Assembly (NCBI GenBank): GCA_963752695.1 | Contig: CAVVZB010000002.1 | Location: forward strand, 62,001-126,000 | Origin: Bog-113 sp963752695 | Lineage (GTDB): Bacteria > Acidobacteriota > Terriglobia > Bryobacterales > Bryobacteraceae | DNA: 64,000 nucleotides | Direction of reading: 5' to 3' | Shown here: piece after piece, positions 25,845-35,157 of the stretch | Layout of the letters: the number at the start of each line of letters is the position of its first letter | How positions within the stretch are numbered: the first letter of the stretch is position 1 | The notes under the pieces: model-generated | The model's database searches: none | Seen by the model: the letters and a program-made list of their open reading frames with translations, nothing else | What the model was told of the DNA's origin: nothing | Position numbers and translations under genes: made by a program

Positions 25845-27533
25845 TCAGGCTCCAGCCCCGGCTTCCCCACCGGGGCTTCCCTCCAGAAACCACCGATAGT
25901 TCATCGTGTTCTCGCCCAAGCGCCATTTCGACGGTTCCGTCGTTTCCATCCAGTCCAAAGGCTCTCCGACAGGTTGCATGACCGCTGCGCGTGCAAACGC
26001 TTCGCGAATCGCGCTTTGCTGTTCGGAACCCATCGCGTCCGGCGCGGCCGAAACGAATAGTGGGGTGCCGCTACGCGCCAACAGATCCAGCCATTGGCGA
26101 TTCTCGTTCCAAGGTACCTCGCGCGTCACACCCGCGCAATCGGCATCGATTGCGAAAAACGTGCCGTGCTGGCACGCCCGAAACGCCAGCGTGTTGACTC
26201 CCATCTTGCGCGTTCGGCTCCATTCCCGCCCGCTGGTGTCGTCACCGGTGCGCTGCAGCTCGAACACTCCGGCGCTCAGATGCCCTACCGTGTTGCAGCC
26301 CAACACCAGAGTGTCCGCGGCCGCTTCACGAATAGTCTTATACAACGCCCTGATGACTTCCACTGTCGTGCGGCTCCGGTCGGAAAACGTCCATTCACCA
26401 TCGGTCAACTCCGCTCCCATGGAGAAGCCCCAACGCCCCAGCACGTCGAAGGTCGAGAAATCGTGTTTGATTAGCTCGTAGCCCCAGGAACGCATCCGGC
26501 GAACATCGTTCCCCACCTGCTGCAGCACCTCTGGAACGGTTGGGTCCAACGTCCATCCCCGCTTATCGCCGGCTTCCCGCCGCGCTCCGGGAGAATTCAG
26601 CTTCCAGTTGTCCGCCACCGCCTCCTGGGTAATCAACGGCCGCATCCAAATTCCCGGGCGGACGCCCATCCCGCTGACATCCGCGGCAAGTTTTGGCATA
26701 TCGGGGAACTTGCTGCCGCCGCGATCCCAAGGACCCGCTGTTGCAAACGGGGACCATCCGTCGTCGATCACCATGAATGGCCGATTGGCGCCACCCGGAG
26801 ACAACGACGCAATCCTCTGAGCATCGCGCCGGATATCGTCCGCCGAGCTTTTCCCATACGCGTAATACCAGTTGTTCCCGCCATATACCGGTGTAGCTGG
26901 AAGACGTGGCGACGCGCACATGCGATGGCAGAACTGTCTCGCCGCGGCAAAAGCGGACGTCTGCTCCGTTCGCGTGGTCACCACCGTCGCCGCCAGTAAC
27001 TCGCGATCTCCCAGCATCACGCCGCGCCCACCGCTCCGGAGATCGAGCACCAGGGTCAGCCCGCCACCATCTACCTGCCAATAGCAAAACGCAGCCGCGC
27101 CGGTCTTCACCCCGACGCCGATGGACTGGCTTCCTTGCGACGCCAGGAAATACCAGGGCATGACGCGTTCCGGATCGAGCCCGCGCCACCCTAAGTCTCC
27201 GTAGCTCCGTTCCCACGCATCGCCCAAGTACGTCAGCCCACTGCTCGGATTACCCGGCCAGCGAATGCGAAGGTGCCTGAGCGCGACTTTCGGGGAGCGT
27301 ACGTAAATACTCCCGCCTGCAAACCGCGCGATCACTGATTCCGAGCGCCACTCACCTCCGCTCGCGATCAGCCGCAACACGCCGGGCTCAGTGACTGCGG
27401 ATATGGCAGAAGGCTGCTCGCCGCAGTCGGGAAAGGATAGAGTCTTCCGGTCTCTCGCCTGTGCTGCGCCCGCCACTGCGGCCGGTACGGTCAACACGCC
27501 GGTGAGCAACTGACGCCGCGAAAAGTTCGACAT
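25845..27533 (-). CDS. Exported GH36/GH27-type alpha-galactosidase-like hydrolase
   Basis: A 562-residue exported glycosidase with a twin-arginine signal (SRRQLLTGVLTVPAAVAG). The second half is a TIM barrel of clan GH-D: FMVIDDGWSPF near residue 257, the nucleophile Asp358 in IKHDFSTFD, and the acid/base in GDDTSGREW (residues 431-432). The N-terminal 200 residues form a beta-rich domain as in GH36 enzymes. Raffinose/melibiose-type galactosides or plant galactans would be the likely substrate, but the precise specificity cannot be read. It is convergent with sodA, 3 bases away. Confidence 0.85.
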   Translation of the reverse strand: MSNFSRRQLLTGVLTVPAAVAGAAQARDRKTLSFPDCGEQPSAISAVTEPGVLRLIASGGEWRSESVIARFAGGSIYVRSPKVALRHLRIRWPGNPSSGLTYLGDAWERSYGDLGWRGLDPERVMPWYFLASQGSQSIGVGVKTGAAAFCYWQVDGGGLTLVLDLRSGGRGVMLGDRELLAATVVTTRTEQTSAFAAARQFCHRMCASPRLPATPVYGGNNWYYAYGKSSADDIRRDAQRIASLSPGGANRPFMVIDDGWSPFATAGPWDRGGSKFPDMPKLAADVSGMGVRPGIWMRPLITQEAVADNWKLNSPGARREAGDKRGWTLDPTVPEVLQQVGNDVRRMRSWGYELIKHDFSTFDVLGRWGFSMGAELTDGEWTFSDRSRTTVEVIRALYKTIREAAADTLVLGCNTVGHLSAGVFELQRTGDDTSGREWSRTRKMGVNTLAFRACQHGTFFAIDADCAGVTREVPWNENRQWLDLLARSGTPLFVSAAPDAMGSEQQSAIREAFARAAVMQPVGEPLDWMETTEPSKWRLGENTMNYRWFLEGSPGGEAGAGA

Positions 27534-27542
27534 TCCCTGATC

Positions 27543-27965
27543 TCAGTCGCCCTTGCGTACCGCAGTCTGCAGAGCGTCTTCGATCTCGTAGATGCGGTCT
27601 TCCAGATCCCGCGTCGGTGAACCCGCGGCCTTCGCCGCCTGCAGTTTCTTTTGAGCCGTTGCTAGGCGTTGTTGCAGACCCAGTATCTTGCGCGTGGGTT
27701 TTGCAGCCGGCGAAGTCGGAGCTTCCGCCTTCTTTTGCCCCGGCGCGGCCCGCTTCTTCACTGGCTTCCCGGCTTTATAACGAAAGCTTGTCACCAGCGG
27801 CGGCGGCTTCAGGACACTCCCGAAATCGGCTCGATATTCTTCGGCAACCTTGGCCGCCTCTAGAAGCAATTCACTGAACCGGGTCTGCATCGCGAGCTTC
27901 GCTTGCACGCGAAGTTCTTCCCCTTGTTGCTTCCATCTTTGGTAATCGCTGATGATGTCGGCCAT
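27543..27965 (-). CDS. Hypothetical coiled-coil protein
   Basis: A 140-residue cytoplasmic protein with helices at both ends: MADIISDYQRWKQQGEELR at the N-terminus and a C-terminal coiled coil (LGLQQRLATAQKKLQAAKAAG ...). The middle is a Pro/Lys/Ala-rich linker (KPVKKRAAPGQKKAEAP). Basic linkers of this kind often bind nucleic acid, but that is not shown here. I do not recognise a family. It starts 22 bases after the SRPBCC gene and runs toward the galactosidase gene on the same strand. Confidence 0.65.
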   Translation of the reverse strand: MADIISDYQRWKQQGEELRVQAKLAMQTRFSELLLEAAKVAEEYRADFGSVLKPPPLVTSFRYKAGKPVKKRAAPGQKKAEAPTSPAAKPTRKILGLQQRLATAQKKLQAAKAAGSPTRDLEDRIYEIEDALQTAVRKGD

Positions 27966-27986
27966 TGGGGCCCATGTTACCGAATG

Positions 27987-28469
27987 TTACGGAATCGACA
28001 GTGCCCGCCGCGTCGCCTCATGCCTCCACGCGAACATCGCATCGATCTTCTTCTCTACGAATCGATGCGCGACCACGTCACCCAGAAGCCCCATCGGCAG
28101 CCGATAATCAACGTGATCGGTCATTTCACAACCGCCCGCTTCTACATCCCGAAACAGATGCGTGTGCCGCCAGTAGGCGAACGGTCCACGTACCTGCACA
28201 TCGACAAATTGCTGCCCCGATCGGTAGCCTTCATGCACCGCGACCCAGAGCATGTGCAAGAACCCCGGTCCAATCGCCATGACGACCCTCGCGCCGTCTC
28301 GAATCGAGCCTTGCTCACCCAGCTTATGTTCGCCGGGATGCCGCTCTACCACCCGCACCGGAGCACCGGGTGGAATCAGCTGGTCCAACGCATCCGGGCG
28401 TTCGTGCCACGCGAACGCTTCGCCGGCAGAGCAGGAAAGCGCCAGAGACTTTTCGAACACCCGATTCAT
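27987..28469 (-). CDS. SRPBCC family ligand-binding protein
   Basis: A 160-residue protein of the SRPBCC (START/Bet v 1-like) superfamily, similar to 'CoxG/cyclase-like' members. Typical features are the N-terminal FEKSLALSCSAGEAFAWHERPDALDQLIPP, the central GFLHMLWVAVHEGY, and the C-terminal helix VEKKIDAMFAWRHEATRRAL. The cavity of this fold binds hydrophobic ligands. Its start codon overlaps the end of the photolyase gene by 4 bases (ATGA), so the two are translationally coupled. Confidence 0.85.
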   Translation of the reverse strand: MNRVFEKSLALSCSAGEAFAWHERPDALDQLIPPGAPVRVVERHPGEHKLGEQGSIRDGARVVMAIGPGFLHMLWVAVHEGYRSGQQFVDVQVRGPFAYWRHTHLFRDVEAGGCEMTDHVDYRLPMGLLGDVVAHRFVEKKIDAMFAWRHEATRRALSIP

Positions 28470-29995
28470 GCCAGCTGCTTCCGCACGTCCGCGGCTTGAA
28501 TCTGGATTCGCTCACGCTCCGGCTTAGCGATCCGCGCCAGATTGCGCACTTGCATAATCATCCGGGGATTCGCCCCAAGCATGGTTTCATGCCGCATGAG
28601 AAAGTCCCAATAAAGCGTGGTGAAAGGGCAGGCATTGTCCCCGGTTGCTTTCGCCGGATTGTACCGGCACCCCGCGCAGTAGTTACTCATCCGCTGGATG
28701 TACTTGCCGCTTGCGATATACGGCTTCGATCCCATAATCCCGCCATCCCCGTATTGCGACATGCCCAGCACGTTGGGAAGCTCCACCCACTCCACCGCGT
28801 CTACATAAATTGCCAGATACCACTCGTGAATTGCGCGCGGTTCCACGCCGAGCAATAGCGAGAATAGCCCGGTCACCATCAGGCGTTGGATATGGTGCGC
28901 GTAGCCGTATTTCAACGTTTGTCCAACTGCCTGGCGCAGGCACTCCATGTCCGTTTCGCCGCTCCAATAAAGAGCCGGAAGTGGCTGGTGCGCATTCATG
29001 TGATTGCGCTGCAGATACTCCGGCATGTACAGCCAATAGACTCCCCGAACATATTCGCGCCAACCCAGGATTTGCCGGATGAACCCTTCCACTGCTTCGA
29101 TTGGCGCATGCCCATCAAAGTAAGCCTGCTCGGCGGCGTGCACCACCACTCGCGGATTGAGTAACTTCAGGTTCATCGCCGCTGACAGCCGGGAGTGGTA
29201 AAGCACCGGCTCGTCGGTCCACATTGCATCCTGATAGCGGCCGAAGTGTAGCAGAGCCGTAGCTACGAAGTCCTCCAAGGCCTCCTTGGCCTGATCCGGA
29301 GTCACTGGAAAATCGAAGGCATGAAGCTCGCCGGGATGGTCGCTGAAAACGCGGTTCACCGTCTCGATCACCTCCCGCGTAATTGCGTCCGGCGGATAGA
29401 TTTTGCAGGAACGCAAGCCTTCGGGTCCGGCCTTCCCGAAGCTTCCCCGATTCTCCGCGTCGAAGTTCCACTTCCCCAGGAGCGGCTTCTTGCGGTCCAT
29501 CAGAATCGTGTGCCGCATCCGCATCTCGCGATAGAAGAACTCCAGACGCAGTTGCTTTTTGCCCAGCGCCCACGCCTCAAACTCGTCCGTGCCGCAGAAG
29601 AAATGGTTATCCGGCCGCATTTCCAGTGGCACGTTTAGTTCTGCCGCCGCTTGTTTCAACAACTCGCGCACGCGCCACTCGCCCGGATACACCACGATCA
29701 GCTTCTGCGGTGCATGCTGGCGCACAGCTTGCTGCAACTCGGCCGTGAAGCTACCTAGATTGCCTGGCTCATCTATCTTTCGGTAATGGACTGCAATCTT
29801 CTCCGCGCGCAGGAGTTCGGCAAAATGCCGCATGGCGCTGAAGAACATGGCGATGCGCGCTTTGTGACTCCAAACGTAGGTGGCTTCCTCCACCACCTCC
29901 ACCATCCAGACCGCATCCTGTTCGACATCAAAGCCGTCGAAAGCCGCCGAATGCCGATCCAACTGATCGCCTAAAACCAGCACGAAATGGCGCAT
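28466..29995 (-). CDS. Iron-sulfur (6-4) photolyase (FeS-BCP type)
   Basis: A 509-residue cryptochrome/photolyase-family protein of COG3046. The N-terminal domain (HFVLVLGDQLDRHSAAF) binds the antenna; the C-terminal domain binds FAD. It has the four cysteines that hold a 4Fe-4S cluster in the characterised Agrobacterium enzyme PhrB: a Cys in DMECLRQ, then 88 residues later CAGC, then 12 intervening residues to C in DNACPF; these spacings match PhrB from memory. Such enzymes repair UV (6-4) photoproducts using blue light and a ribolumazine antenna. No ribolumazine genes are adjacent. Confidence 0.93.
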   Translation of the reverse strand: MRHFVLVLGDQLDRHSAAFDGFDVEQDAVWMVEVVEEATYVWSHKARIAMFFSAMRHFAELLRAEKIAVHYRKIDEPGNLGSFTAELQQAVRQHAPQKLIVVYPGEWRVRELLKQAAAELNVPLEMRPDNHFFCGTDEFEAWALGKKQLRLEFFYREMRMRHTILMDRKKPLLGKWNFDAENRGSFGKAGPEGLRSCKIYPPDAITREVIETVNRVFSDHPGELHAFDFPVTPDQAKEALEDFVATALLHFGRYQDAMWTDEPVLYHSRLSAAMNLKLLNPRVVVHAAEQAYFDGHAPIEAVEGFIRQILGWREYVRGVYWLYMPEYLQRNHMNAHQPLPALYWSGETDMECLRQAVGQTLKYGYAHHIQRLMVTGLFSLLLGVEPRAIHEWYLAIYVDAVEWVELPNVLGMSQYGDGGIMGSKPYIASGKYIQRMSNYCAGCRYNPAKATGDNACPFTTLYWDFLMRHETMLGANPRMIMQVRNLARIAKPERERIQIQAADVRKQLA

Positions 29996-30028
29996 ACTCT
30001 GTAGGATGCCAGCCTGAACGGGGCCGGT

Positions 30029-30793
30029 CTAAAGGTGCAGCAATCGCATCATCGAATAGACCACCGGAACTGTGAACAATACCCCGTCCACGCGGTCGAG
30101 CATTCCGCCATGACCCGGCAGCAAGCGTCCGCTGTCTTTCACTCCCAGCGCGCGTTTCAAGGCCGATTCCGCCAGGTCTCCCAATTGGCCCGCTACGTTT
30201 CCGGACAGCGCCAACACGGCCGCGATTGGAATCGAAAGGTGCAGGAACCGCGGGGCAATCAACACGAAGAAGGCCGTCGAAAACACGACCGAAGCAATCG
30301 CCCCTTCCCAGGACTTTCCAGGACTAATTCGCGGCGCCATCTTATGTTTGCCGAACTGACGCCCCACGTAGTACGCGCCCGAATCGCCGATCCAATTGAT
30401 GACCAGTGCGAACAACAGCCACCAGGAACTACGCAGCCCCAGGTGATAGCCCGCCGTCATCGCGCCAAAGATGTAAATCACGCCGAGAAACATAGCTGCG
30501 GATTCGTGGAAGGCGGCCAGCAAATCGTCCCCGAGCATCGGCAATACCAACGCGACACAGCCCAGCAAAATGACGGCGAGAAACGCTTGGTCCAAGCCCG
30601 CAGGCAGAATGGCCAAACCGGCAAGCACTCCAACGACGCGGCTCCGCATCGAAAGGCTGAGCATTTGAGAATATTCGATGAAACTCAGGACAGATACTGC
30701 GGCAATGACCGACAGGAGCGCCCACCAAGGCCCCGCAAACAGCCCCAGCAACACCACGGGAATCAAGACCGCGGCCGTCAGTACTCGCGTCAT
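30029..30793 (-). CDS. cdsA: Phosphatidate cytidylyltransferase CdsA
   Basis: A 254-residue membrane enzyme making CDP-diacylglycerol from phosphatidate and CTP, the branch point for phospholipids. The C-terminal signature is intact: SALKRALGVKDSGRLLPGHGGMLDRVDG. An upstream SPGKSWEGAIAS segment is also typical. It overlaps uppS by 4 bases. The product is the substrate of the CDP-alcohol phosphatidyltransferase encoded at 10453. Confidence 0.95.
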   Translation of the reverse strand: MTRVLTAAVLIPVVLLGLFAGPWWALLSVIAAVSVLSFIEYSQMLSLSMRSRVVGVLAGLAILPAGLDQAFLAVILLGCVALVLPMLGDDLLAAFHESAAMFLGVIYIFGAMTAGYHLGLRSSWWLLFALVINWIGDSGAYYVGRQFGKHKMAPRISPGKSWEGAIASVVFSTAFFVLIAPRFLHLSIPIAAVLALSGNVAGQLGDLAESALKRALGVKDSGRLLPGHGGMLDRVDGVLFTVPVVYSMMRLLHL

Positions 30794-31650
30794 TTTGAGG
30801 AGACTACAGTCTCCTCAAGCCATTCGCTATCGCGCGCGCCTTCCGATTTCGGCACGGTCATCTCGGCCACTGCCCGCTTACCCAAACCGCCGAATCGACG
30901 TTCCCGCTTCTGAAAATCCAGGACGGCGCGCAGCAGTTCGCCGCGATTGAAATCCGGCCATAGAGTATCGGTTACGTATAACTCGGCGTATGCGATTTGC
31001 CACAGCAGGAAGTTACTTACCCGCATTTCGCCGGAAGTCCGAATCAATAGATCCGGGTCTGCTACGTCAGCCGTATACAAATGCGCGGAAACCGCGTCTT
31101 CGTCCAGCCGCAAGTTACCCAGCGTCCCCGCCAAGCGCGCTTCCTCGATGGCTCCGTTAATGGCGTCCACCAGTTCCGCGCGTCCGCCGTAGTTGATCGC
31201 TAGATTCAGCCGCATGCCTCCGTTCCGGCACGTACCGTGTTCGGCGAACTCGATCTCTTCGCGAACCCTGCCAGGCAACTCGTCCACGCGCCCGATTACC
31301 CGCAGCACAACGCTATTGCGATTCAACTCCGGCAGTTCCCGCCGTAAATAGAAGCGCAGCAAGCGCCATAATGTATCCACCTCCGCGCGCGGCCGTTTCC
31401 AGTTCTCAACGGAAAACGCGTAAAGCGTCAACGCTTCCACACCCAGCCGGGCGCACGTCTCTACAGTTTCACGAACCGGCCCCACGCCAGCTCGATGGCC
31501 GGCAATGCGCGGCAGTCCCCGGCGATTCGCCCAACGCCCGTTTCCATCCATGATGATGGCCACATGCGCCGGAATGCGGTGAGGGTCTAAAAGTGCGACA
31601 AGCTCTTGGGTTTCACGATCTCCCGCTAGCCAGTCCGACAGGACTTTCAT
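30790..31650 (-). CDS. uppS: Undecaprenyl diphosphate synthase
   Basis: A 286-residue cis-prenyltransferase that extends farnesyl diphosphate to the C55 carrier used for peptidoglycan and O-antigen. The N-terminal IIMDGNGRWANRRGLPR motif contains the catalytic Asp; other motifs are GHRAGVGPVRETVE, TLYAFSVENWKRP, NYGGRAELVDA and RTSGEMRVSNFLLWQ. The first 30 residues before the conserved core are longer than usual. It is coupled to cdsA; the divergent O-antigen ligase 14 bases away uses the same carrier. Confidence 0.95.
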   Translation of the reverse strand: MKVLSDWLAGDRETQELVALLDPHRIPAHVAIIMDGNGRWANRRGLPRIAGHRAGVGPVRETVETCARLGVEALTLYAFSVENWKRPRAEVDTLWRLLRFYLRRELPELNRNSVVLRVIGRVDELPGRVREEIEFAEHGTCRNGGMRLNLAINYGGRAELVDAINGAIEEARLAGTLGNLRLDEDAVSAHLYTADVADPDLLIRTSGEMRVSNFLLWQIAYAELYVTDTLWPDFNRGELLRAVLDFQKRERRFGGLGKRAVAEMTVPKSEGARDSEWLEETVVSSK

Positions 31651-31664
31651 GTGTGAACCACTTT

Positions 31665-32945
31665 ATGTTACAACGCGGCCCCCGTCATTGCGATACTTGC
31701 AGTTTGCCTCCCGAAAGTTCGCGCGCGCAACGCCTCTCCCAGCACGTTGCCCTCTGGTCGGGCTGCGCTTCCGCCGCCGTTATTCTCTTCTCCATCGCGG
31801 CCAGCCAGATCCTGCTCGGAATCGCCATTGCCGCCCTTCTGGTTTCCCGGCAGCGTATTCGCTTGCCCGCGCCGTGGCTGCCGCTCGCCCTTTTTCTCGC
31901 CGGAACCATCGTGTCTCTGCTCGCGTCCGGTCACATCCTGGCCGGCATGCCGCAAGTCAAGAAAATGTACGTCTACACGATGCTGGTTGTGATTTTCACT
32001 ATCCTCCGTAGCGTCGTCCAGGCGCGCAACCTGATGCTCGTTTGGTGCGGATTAGCAGGGCTCACCAGCCTCGCCGGCATTGTCCAATTTGTTTCGAAGT
32101 GGCAGCAGGCGCGCGACCTGCACCGGGACTTCTACAACTACTACCTCAACGCGCGGATCACCGGCGCGATGAGCCATTGGATGACTTTCTCCGGCCAGGA
32201 AATGCTCGTGTTCATCATCCTGGTTGCTCTCCTGCTTTTCGGCCGCGTCACGGACCGGCGCCTCATTGCAGCCCTCATCCTTGCAGCCTTTTGCATGGCG
32301 ATCGCGCTGCTCCTGACCGACACGCGCTCGGTCTGGATCGCTACCTTTATCGCGCTGCTCTATCTCAGTTGGTCCCGGAAGAAGTGGCTGGTCCTCGTGA
32401 TCCCCGGGCTAGTTCTGATCGCCTTCGCGGCCGGTCCCCAATCCGTGCGTGAGCGCGCTATCTCCATCTTTCATCCCCAGCCCGGTGTCGATTCCAATGG
32501 CTTTCGTGTAATCGTCTGGCGCACCGGCCTCGAGATGATTCGCGCCCACCCCATCCTCGGGCTCGGTCCCGAGCAGGTGCACCAACAGTTCTACGCTTGG
32601 CTGCCAGCCGATATCCCGCGTCCACTACCGCCCGGTTACTATGGCCACCTTCACAGCATCTATGTCCATTACGCCGCCGAGCGGGGAATCCCAACCATGC
32701 TCGCGCTTCTGTGGATGCTCGGCATGATTCTCTACGATTGCGCTCGTGGGCTCCGCCGCGCTCCCGCCCGCGGCGATACTCGCTTCCTTCTGCAAGCCAC
32801 CATTGCCTGCGTCCTTGCCATACTGGTCGAAGGCTTTGCGGAACTGAACCTGGGCGATAGCGAAGTTCTGACCATGTTTCTCGTTATCACGGCCTGCGGA
32901 TATGTTGCCGTGGAGGATAGTCGGCGTGTCCCTGCAGCAGCTTGA
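31665..32945 (+). CDS. O-antigen ligase family membrane protein
   Basis: About 426 residues with roughly 11 hydrophobic segments and the Wzy_C region in the middle: the large loop LLTDTRSVWIATFIALLYLSWSRKKW followed by GFRVIVWRTGLEMIRAHPILGLGPEQVHQQF and HSIYVHYAAERG, which is the conserved periplasmic loop. These enzymes transfer polysaccharide or oligosaccharide from undecaprenyl diphosphate to lipid A core or to protein. I start at ATG 31665; an earlier start would overlap uppS. The start region has no strong ribosome-binding site. Polymer and acceptor cannot be predicted. Confidence 0.85.
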   Translation: MLQRGPRHCDTCSLPPESSRAQRLSQHVALWSGCASAAVILFSIAASQILLGIAIAALLVSRQRIRLPAPWLPLALFLAGTIVSLLASGHILAGMPQVKKMYVYTMLVVIFTILRSVVQARNLMLVWCGLAGLTSLAGIVQFVSKWQQARDLHRDFYNYYLNARITGAMSHWMTFSGQEMLVFIILVALLLFGRVTDRRLIAALILAAFCMAIALLLTDTRSVWIATFIALLYLSWSRKKWLVLVIPGLVLIAFAAGPQSVRERAISIFHPQPGVDSNGFRVIVWRTGLEMIRAHPILGLGPEQVHQQFYAWLPADIPRPLPPGYYGHLHSIYVHYAAERGIPTMLALLWMLGMILYDCARGLRRAPARGDTRFLLQATIACVLAILVEGFAELNLGDSEVLTMFLVITACGYVAVEDSRRVPAAA

Positions 32946-33642
32946 AATTCTAATCGCGGGTGGCACTGGCGGCATCGGCGCGGAGGTTACTCGCACGCTC
33001 GCCGCCGATGGCGCTTCAGTCACCGCTACTTATCGGACAAACGTCGCCCGCGCAGGAGAATTTGCTTCAATCGCCCGCATCGAACAGGCCGATCTCTCCA
33101 TCTCCGCCGATCGCAAGCGTCTTGTTGAAATCTTCCAGCGTCTCTACGGGCTGGTGATCCTGTCCGGCGATCCCGCCCGCCCCAACGGCGCTGAATCCAT
33201 CGAGGAGACCATGAACCGTTCTCACGCGGCCAACTATCTGGGTCCGATTCTGCTCGCCCGTCAAGCCGCCGCCACCATGCGCGATCAGCGAACCCATGGC
33301 TCGATCGTACTCGTCTCCACCATGCAGGCCGCCGCTATCTTCCCCAACTCCACCGTCTACGCGTCACAGAAGGCTGCCCTGGTGCACGCTGCCCGCGTCC
33401 TAGCTAAAGAAACTCGCGGTGCTTCGGGCATCCGCGTCAACGTGATTAGTCCGGGCATCATCGATGCGGGAATGGCGCAAGCCAGTATTGCCTCCGGCAA
33501 ATACGATCGTTTCCTTGACGACGGCGTCATTACCCGCTTCGGGCATCCGCGAGACATCGCGCGCGCGGTCCGATTCCTCCTCGAACCCGATAACTACATC
33601 ACCGGTCAGGTCCTCGGCATCGATGGAGGCATCACGCTATGA
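32926..33642 (+). CDS. SDR family oxidoreductase
   Basis: About 238 residues of short-chain dehydrogenase/reductase. The nucleotide motif is AGGTGGIGAEV rather than the usual TGxxxGIG, and the catalytic YxxxK region is VYASQKAAL; the Ser (LVSTMQAA) precedes it. Class: FabG-like. A GTG at 32926 gives a compact N-terminus; an ATG at 32902 would add eight residues and overlap the ligase gene further. It overlaps the methyltransferase gene by 4 bases downstream. Substrate unknown. Confidence 0.87.
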   Translation: MSLQQLEILIAGGTGGIGAEVTRTLAADGASVTATYRTNVARAGEFASIARIEQADLSISADRKRLVEIFQRLYGLVILSGDPARPNGAESIEETMNRSHAANYLGPILLARQAAATMRDQRTHGSIVLVSTMQAAAIFPNSTVYASQKAALVHAARVLAKETRGASGIRVNVISPGIIDAGMAQASIASGKYDRFLDDGVITRFGHPRDIARAVRFLLEPDNYITGQVLGIDGGITL

Positions 33643-34298
33643 AAAAACTCGCCTCCGCGCTTCTGATCCTTGCTTCCTGCCATGCCCAGGAACATCCCGT
33701 CACCAAACGCGAGATTGCGCCAGTTATGGGTGTCGGCGGAGCGGACTGGCTTACCCGTCCCGAGCGCGAATCCGAAGAGCACCCCGACGTGGCTCTCGAC
33801 GAAATCGGGATCGCGAAGGGTTCGGCCGTCGCCGACATTGGCGCTGGTGTTGGATTCTACTCCCTGCGCTTAGCGGCTCGCGTAGGTCCGGACGGAAAGG
33901 TCTACGCCAATGAAATCCAACCCGGCATGCTCCAGCTCCTGCGAAAGAACACCGCCGCGCAAGGTGTCCGGAACGTTATTCCGGTCCTCGGCACCGATCG
34001 CGATCCGAAACTCCCTGCTGGCAGCATCGATCTCGCTCTGCTGGTGGATGTCTACCACGAGTTCTCCCATCCGCAGGAAATGATCCGCAAGCTGCGCGAC
34101 AGCCTGAAGCCGGAGGGTCGTCTGGTATTACTCGAATTTCGCGCCGAGGATCCGGCAGTGCCCATTCGGGAAGAGCACAAGATGACCGTTGATCAAGTAG
34201 TGGCCGAGCTCAAGCCTGAAGGGTTCCGGCTCATCAAACGCAGCGAGAAGCTCCCCTGGCAGCACATCCTCATCTTCGGCAAAACTCCGCCCGCTTAG
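33639..34298 (+). CDS. Class I SAM methyltransferase with lipoprotein signal
   Basis: A 219-residue Rossmann-fold methyltransferase: SAM motif I VADIGAGVGFYSLRLA, motif II region NEIQPGM, motif IV LALLVDVYHEF. Unusually, the N-terminus MKKLASALLILASC-HAQ is a predicted lipoprotein signal with lipobox LASC (Cys14), so the protein would be exported and lipid-anchored. SAM is a cytosolic cofactor, so either the enzyme acts before export, or it is not a methyltransferase in its final location. It is coupled to the SDR gene by an ATGA. Its 3' end overlaps the convergent exported gene by 4 bases. Confidence 0.85.
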   Translation: MKKLASALLILASCHAQEHPVTKREIAPVMGVGGADWLTRPERESEEHPDVALDEIGIAKGSAVADIGAGVGFYSLRLAARVGPDGKVYANEIQPGMLQLLRKNTAAQGVRNVIPVLGTDRDPKLPAGSIDLALLVDVYHEFSHPQEMIRKLRDSLKPEGRLVLLEFRAEDPAVPIREEHKMTVDQVVAELKPEGFRLIKRSEKLPWQHILIFGKTPPA

Positions 34299-35116
34299 TT
34301 TGTAGACGCCTGTGCCGTCGGCCCGGTGCCGCTCGCGGCCAAGACCGCCTTACGCGTTTTCTCCATGCTGGATCGCAGTGATTCCGCCGGCAAGGAATGC
34401 AGGATCGGGCCTAACACTTTTCCCATCAGCATGGGAACGTCGCGCGATAGCGAGATCGACTCGTACTCGATGTAAACCCCGCCATCTTTTTGCTCGAAGA
34501 ACCAGTACCCGTACATGCGCCACAAAAAACCACGATCGCTTCCCACGGGCAACTCGTGTTCATCCTTTGACCCCGGGTTAGCTACTTCCGCAACCCTGGT
34601 GCTATAGGAGCGGCAATACTCCCGGTCCGGCGAAACGCGTGTGAACTTGATCTTGTGCTCGGTGTTCAGCACGTCGTTCAGCATGAACTTGGATTTCATT
34701 ACCCTCATGTACACGTTGAACTCATCAGTTCCTTCTCGCGACCGTATCCGCGACTCGGCAATATCCGGCGCATACACCCGGCTCTGATGACCGTAGTCCT
34801 GAATTACTGCCAGCACCTTGTCCAAGCGAGCCCCAGGGACAAACACGCCACCCACCCAATCGTGAATCAAGCCGTTCTTAATTTCAATGTCCCCATTCTT
34901 TTGCCCCGGGAATACCACCGCTTCCCCGTGCTGCATCTGCTGGCGTCGCGCGTCGGTTGCCGCCGAAGAGATAAAGGTAGGCGATTGAAACCGGTGAGCC
35001 TCATAGTCGGCCACATACCGGTTGAAAGCGTCAACAGTTTCGGGCGTTAATTGAACTGCCGATAATCGGCTGGAAAATACGACAGCAACAGCAGCAACGA
35101 GAAGGAAAAATTTCAT
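34295..35116 (-). CDS. Exported protein of unknown function, possible START-like fold
   Basis: A 273-residue protein with a Sec signal peptide (MKFFLLVAAVAVVFSSRLSA). The mature part includes beta-strand-like segments (IEIKNGLIHDWVGGVFVPGA, YWFFEQKDGGVYIEYESISLS) and the final helix-rich tail, compatible with a SRPBCC/START-type lipid-binding fold; this is a tentative structural guess. It is a conserved-looking exported protein with no identified function. Convergent with the methyltransferase gene. Confidence 0.7.
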   Translation of the reverse strand: MKFFLLVAAVAVVFSSRLSAVQLTPETVDAFNRYVADYEAHRFQSPTFISSAATDARRQQMQHGEAVVFPGQKNGDIEIKNGLIHDWVGGVFVPGARLDKVLAVIQDYGHQSRVYAPDIAESRIRSREGTDEFNVYMRVMKSKFMLNDVLNTEHKIKFTRVSPDREYCRSYSTRVAEVANPGSKDEHELPVGSDRGFLWRMYGYWFFEQKDGGVYIEYESISLSRDVPMLMGKVLGPILHSLPAESLRSSMEKTRKAVLAASGTGPTAQASTN

Positions 35117-35157
35117 GAAGGAGGGAGGAACCGGGTCAGGAGGGACGGCGCTCTTAA

